A DNA stretch of 64,000 bases. Origin: Bradyrhizobium liaoningense. GTDB lineage: Bacteria; Pseudomonadota; Alphaproteobacteria; Rhizobiales; Xanthobacteraceae. Below the pieces are notes generated by a model, which was not told the DNA's origin, made no database searches, and saw only the letters and a list, made by a program, of their open reading frames with translations. The position numbers and the translations under genes are program-made. Shown in pieces: positions 61,792 to 64,000 of this stretch (the first letter of the stretch is position 1; every line of letters begins with the position of its first letter). Where the stretch lies: contig NZ_JAFCJT010000009.1 in assembly GCF_018130785.1 (NCBI RefSeq), forward strand, positions 62,001 through 126,000, given 5' to 3'.

Positions 61792-63012
61792 ATGTTGCTG
61801 ATGACAGAGAATGAGCTTCTTGATCGATTTAATTCGCGAGTCAAAAGGGCCAACCAGATCGACGTAGCGGTCGCCTGGGCGAATGAATGTAATGCACTAG
61901 ATGCCTTGAAGACCTTCGCTTCCAATGGCAGCGTCGTACGGGCCATTGTGGGAATTGCCGGAAACGCAACTCACCCGAATGCCCTGCGCACCCTTCAGAA
62001 GTACGCGAGATTACGCATTCACGACAGCCTCGACGGGCTATTTCATCCCAAGCTCTACATTTTTCACGAGAACGGCACACGTTATTGCTGGATTGGCAGC
62101 GCCAATCTCACGCGAGCCGGTTTCGAGCAGAACAACGAACTTGTTCTCGAATCCGAAGACGTTAGAGGAGCCGCTTTCGAATGGTTCGAGACCTGCTGGA
62201 CCAGCCTGGGTGACGAGGAATCCAGCGGCCAGTTACTCGATATATACGAGCGCGACTGGAAGCCGCCTCAGGCATGGCCGCAGACCGAAAAAAACTATAA
62301 TCGTTCGAGCAGTCGTGGTCAGGGCGAGTTCGCCGAGTACCTCTCGGACTGGAACTCCTTCGTAGTGCAGCTTGCAGAGGCTGAGCTGTTCTGGAGCGCC
62401 AGATGGAACAGGGAATCACCCATCACCGGCGAAGGAGAGACATGGCTCGAGACAATCACACTTGGTCAGAGGGTCGTCCGACGAGAGGACTGGAGCAGCC
62501 TTTCCAAGGAAGATCGTTACCTCCTGCTCGGTCGTGACCCTTATGGACAATTGGGTTCGATGCGCGGAGCAGGCCTCGCCAACAACATCTTCCGGGTAGA
62601 CAGCTCCGAAAATCTGCAGATCCGCCGCCAAATCAGAAACGCGCTTCAACCTTGCATAACCGCAAGTGATAACCGCTTCGCAGAAGTCGCGTGCGATTTC
62701 ATTGAGGAAGTCAGCTCGATCGACGGTTTCGCGGGAGCGCTTGCAACCAGACTTCTCGCACTCGCCCGTCCCGATCGAGCGGTCTCCGTAAACAGGGGAT
62801 CGAGCGCAAAACTCGCAGCCCTGACAGGCTTGCCACAAACCAGTCTGGCCAAAGCGCCTCGGGGCAAAGGGAAGTCCTACCTTGATCTCCTGCACTGGCT
62901 CGAACAGCAGAAATGGTACTCAAATCCACAGCCGCAGGGTTCGCGCGAAAAGCTCTACGCGAGCGTGCGAGCAGCGCTTTTCGACGCGCTCGTTTATGAA
63001 TGGGATGGCTAA
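61792..63012 (+). CDS. Phospholipase D-family nuclease (PLDc)
   Basis: A 406-aa protein with GAGGAGAG ribosome site. Residues 84-108 have FHPKLYIF (H85-x-K87) followed by GSANLTRAGFEQNNELV, i.e. the H-x-K-x4-(x)-GSxN motif of the PLD superfamily nucleases (single motif; active as a dimer). The N-terminus has the ID.AVAWA...ALDAL segment seen in restriction and defence PLD nucleases. The C-terminal half is helical (FDALVYEW end). Located 34 nt after the AddA-like gene and on the same strand, so it probably acts with it. Confidence 0.88.
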   Translation: MLLMTENELLDRFNSRVKRANQIDVAVAWANECNALDALKTFASNGSVVRAIVGIAGNATHPNALRTLQKYARLRIHDSLDGLFHPKLYIFHENGTRYCWIGSANLTRAGFEQNNELVLESEDVRGAAFEWFETCWTSLGDEESSGQLLDIYERDWKPPQAWPQTEKNYNRSSSRGQGEFAEYLSDWNSFVVQLAEAELFWSARWNRESPITGEGETWLETITLGQRVVRREDWSSLSKEDRYLLLGRDPYGQLGSMRGAGLANNIFRVDSSENLQIRRQIRNALQPCITASDNRFAEVACDFIEEVSSIDGFAGALATRLLALARPDRAVSVNRGSSAKLAALTGLPQTSLAKAPRGKGKSYLDLLHWLEQQKWYSNPQPQGSREKLYASVRAALFDALVYEWDG

Positions 63013-63046
63013 CCACGGCGCCGGATCTACCAGCCAGCCGCCGCTC

Positions 63047-63667
63047 TCAGGTTTCCTGATTCTCGCCTTGTTCCTCCACGTCGGTTGGGTCCGGCTTGCT
63101 GGATTTCAGGCTCAGCCCGGCTGCGCGCAACAGCTGCAAGGTGCGTCCGATGTCGGTGCCTGCAGGAGTCCTGGTAATGCCCGGCATTATGCGATCGACC
63201 ATTTCTTTCAGAGTAATGACCCTGATGGGATTGTTGCGCAGCGCCTTTCTGAATTGCTTGCAATTTTCCCAGATAGAGCGGTCGCCTTTGGCCAGAGTGA
63301 CTGCCAGGCAGTAGGTGAACCTGTCAGTGCCTGTCAGCTCACGAATCTTGTCGACGAAGGCCTTTGACCAGTCCGGCTTGGTAAGCTCACGGTAACGCAT
63401 TTTCCCGAGCTTGTTGTTTCCTTCGACATCTTCATCGATCAGTTTCCTTTGATATCGAAAATCGAAACCGCCCTGCCAGCTCTTGACGTTAACTACCATT
63501 ACCCGGGAGGGACCAGAGCGGCGAGGATCGACTGCGAGCACGTCGATGTCGCTCGGAGTTTGTTTAAAGTTGTGTGGCCTGTACTTGATATTGTGTCGCA
63601 CAAAGTAGCCTTCGTGCGTCAAATACTCTTCTACGATTTGTTCGAGAATGTCTTCCTTTTGCGCCAT
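63047..63667 (-). CDS. Restriction endonuclease-like protein (PD-(D/E)XK fold, variant site)
   Basis: A 206-aa protein. I use ATG 63667, with GGGGA 6 nt upstream; a TTG 12 nt before is unlikely. Residues 38-47 (PSDIDVLAVD) and 56-64 (VMVVNVKSW) form the core nuclease pattern D...(E/Q)xK, with Asn60 in place of the usual Glu/Gln and Lys62 retained. An N-terminal helix with E-E-Y-L-x-x-x-G-Y (about 13-21) is typical of Mrr-like or nuclease-related domains. A GLS..KPD acidic tail ends the protein. Convergent with the PLD gene; its 3' end is 35 nt from it. Confidence 0.75.
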   Translation of the reverse strand: MAQKEDILEQIVEEYLTHEGYFVRHNIKYRPHNFKQTPSDIDVLAVDPRRSGPSRVMVVNVKSWQGGFDFRYQRKLIDEDVEGNNKLGKMRYRELTKPDWSKAFVDKIRELTGTDRFTYCLAVTLAKGDRSIWENCKQFRKALRNNPIRVITLKEMVDRIMPGITRTPAGTDIGRTLQLLRAAGLSLKSSKPDPTDVEEQGENQET

Positions 63668-64000
63668 GTTTTTCCCCAATTGTCAGGATCGGGCGCCGAA
63701 CCGATATGCAACAACGACTTGAATGACGTCAGTAAACCGCCGTCAAGGCCTGCACCACCTTGCCAGCGGGTGATCGCAAAAGATACCGGGCAGGAAATCG
63801 TCATCGCTTGCAGCGTGACCAAATCGTTCGCGGCTGGCTCGAGCAAAAACGGAACGCGAGCGTCGACTGTGCTCTATGGCTATGCAGAAAGAAAGAAAGT
63901 CGCCGCAGTTGACAAAAGATTACCAACAGCTTCCCTGCACTTCTCGAAGCTGCAGAGACGATCGCCGGTAAGCTCATTCATGTAGACGCGCCGGTTCACC
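63668..64000. other. Right-edge stretch without a supported gene
   Basis: This 333-nt stretch has no gene I can support. A minus-strand frame (63846 to 63631) reads STVDARVPFLL.EPAANDLV, but it runs across the start of the endonuclease gene and has no ribosome site. A plus-strand frame over the same area is antisense to that gene. Confidence 0.35.

Noticed and set aside
52915..63667. Classical restriction-modification system
   Set aside because: Nuclease-type genes are present but no DNA methyltransferase motifs (such as DPPY, NPPF or PCQ) were seen in any neighbouring protein.
63449..63985. A 178-codon plus-strand frame at the right edge
   Set aside because: Largely antisense to the endonuclease-like gene and its ribosome site; no family pattern.
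1..64000. CRISPR array, rRNA or tRNA genes
   Set aside because: No regularly spaced direct repeats, and no tRNA TPsiC-arm pattern in a cloverleaf context or rRNA core motif was noticed. A covariance-model scan would be decisive; I could not run one.

Overview
The window comes from a GC-rich bacterium, most likely an alphaproteobacterium of the Bradyrhizobium/Hyphomicrobiales type. The clues are codon use strongly biased to G/C third positions, a LysR regulator of the NodD-like subgroup and a soil-type catabolic operon. The genus is inference. No rRNA, tRNA, CRISPR array or intact insertion sequence was seen.

1-25663 (+) is most of an extracellular contractile injection system (eCIS; Afp/PVC-like phage-tail-derived injector). 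The order is: 3' end of one sheath gene, tube, full sheath, second tube, Afp6-like small protein, LysM hub protein, gpD-like hub, gpV-like spike, an unknown 254-aa protein, gp25, gpJ-like baseplate, gpI-like baseplate fused to a beta-propeller, three large fibre/adaptor proteins, tape-measure-type protein, AAA+ ATPase, and a DUF4157-led 831-aa protein that looks like a cargo or toxin. Most spacings are short and several genes overlap by 1-4 nt, so this is probably one long transcription unit. The three large proteins share one N-terminal module, and they carry a collagen-like segment, a Cys/Gly-rich segment and a C-terminal S74 intramolecular chaperone respectively. No PAAR tip gene was found.

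25664-30627 is a patchwork: a nested hairpin element, a 5'-truncated isoprenylcysteine methyltransferase-type relic, a two-gene membrane module, a tiny membrane protein, a NarL-type regulator, a receiver-like protein without the phospho-Asp, and a small hydrophobic protein.

30773-38764 holds an all-beta 110-aa protein and two giant proteins (1334 and 1192 aa). The first giant begins with seven repeats like a PLL-type beta-propeller lectin. This cassette has a C-ending codon style (GCC, CTC, CCC) unlike the eCIS genes and ends in a strong inverted repeat.

39232-46263 (-) is a catabolic operon: LysR, MFS importer, type II haloacid dehalogenase, CaiB/BaiF CoA-transferase, PaaI thioesterase, GlcD-type FAD oxidase, zinc alcohol dehydrogenase. 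The logic would be uptake, dehalogenation to a 2-hydroxy acid and oxidation to a 2-oxo acid. The last two genes are broken by frameshifts, and the dehydrogenase is also truncated.

46804-63667 is an accessory, probably defence-related, island of lower GC: an HExxH membrane protein, a PD-(D/E)XK-like protein with a partner, an MBL-fold hydrolase divergent from a PPP-type phosphatase, a PcfJ-like protein, a WYL regulator, a UDG-superfamily protein, an agmatine deiminase-family enzyme, an AddB-like nuclease overlapping an AddA-like helicase-nuclease, a PLD nuclease and a restriction-endonuclease-like protein. The helicase/nuclease block with WYL regulator and satellite nucleases is the best candidate here for an undescribed anti-invader system.
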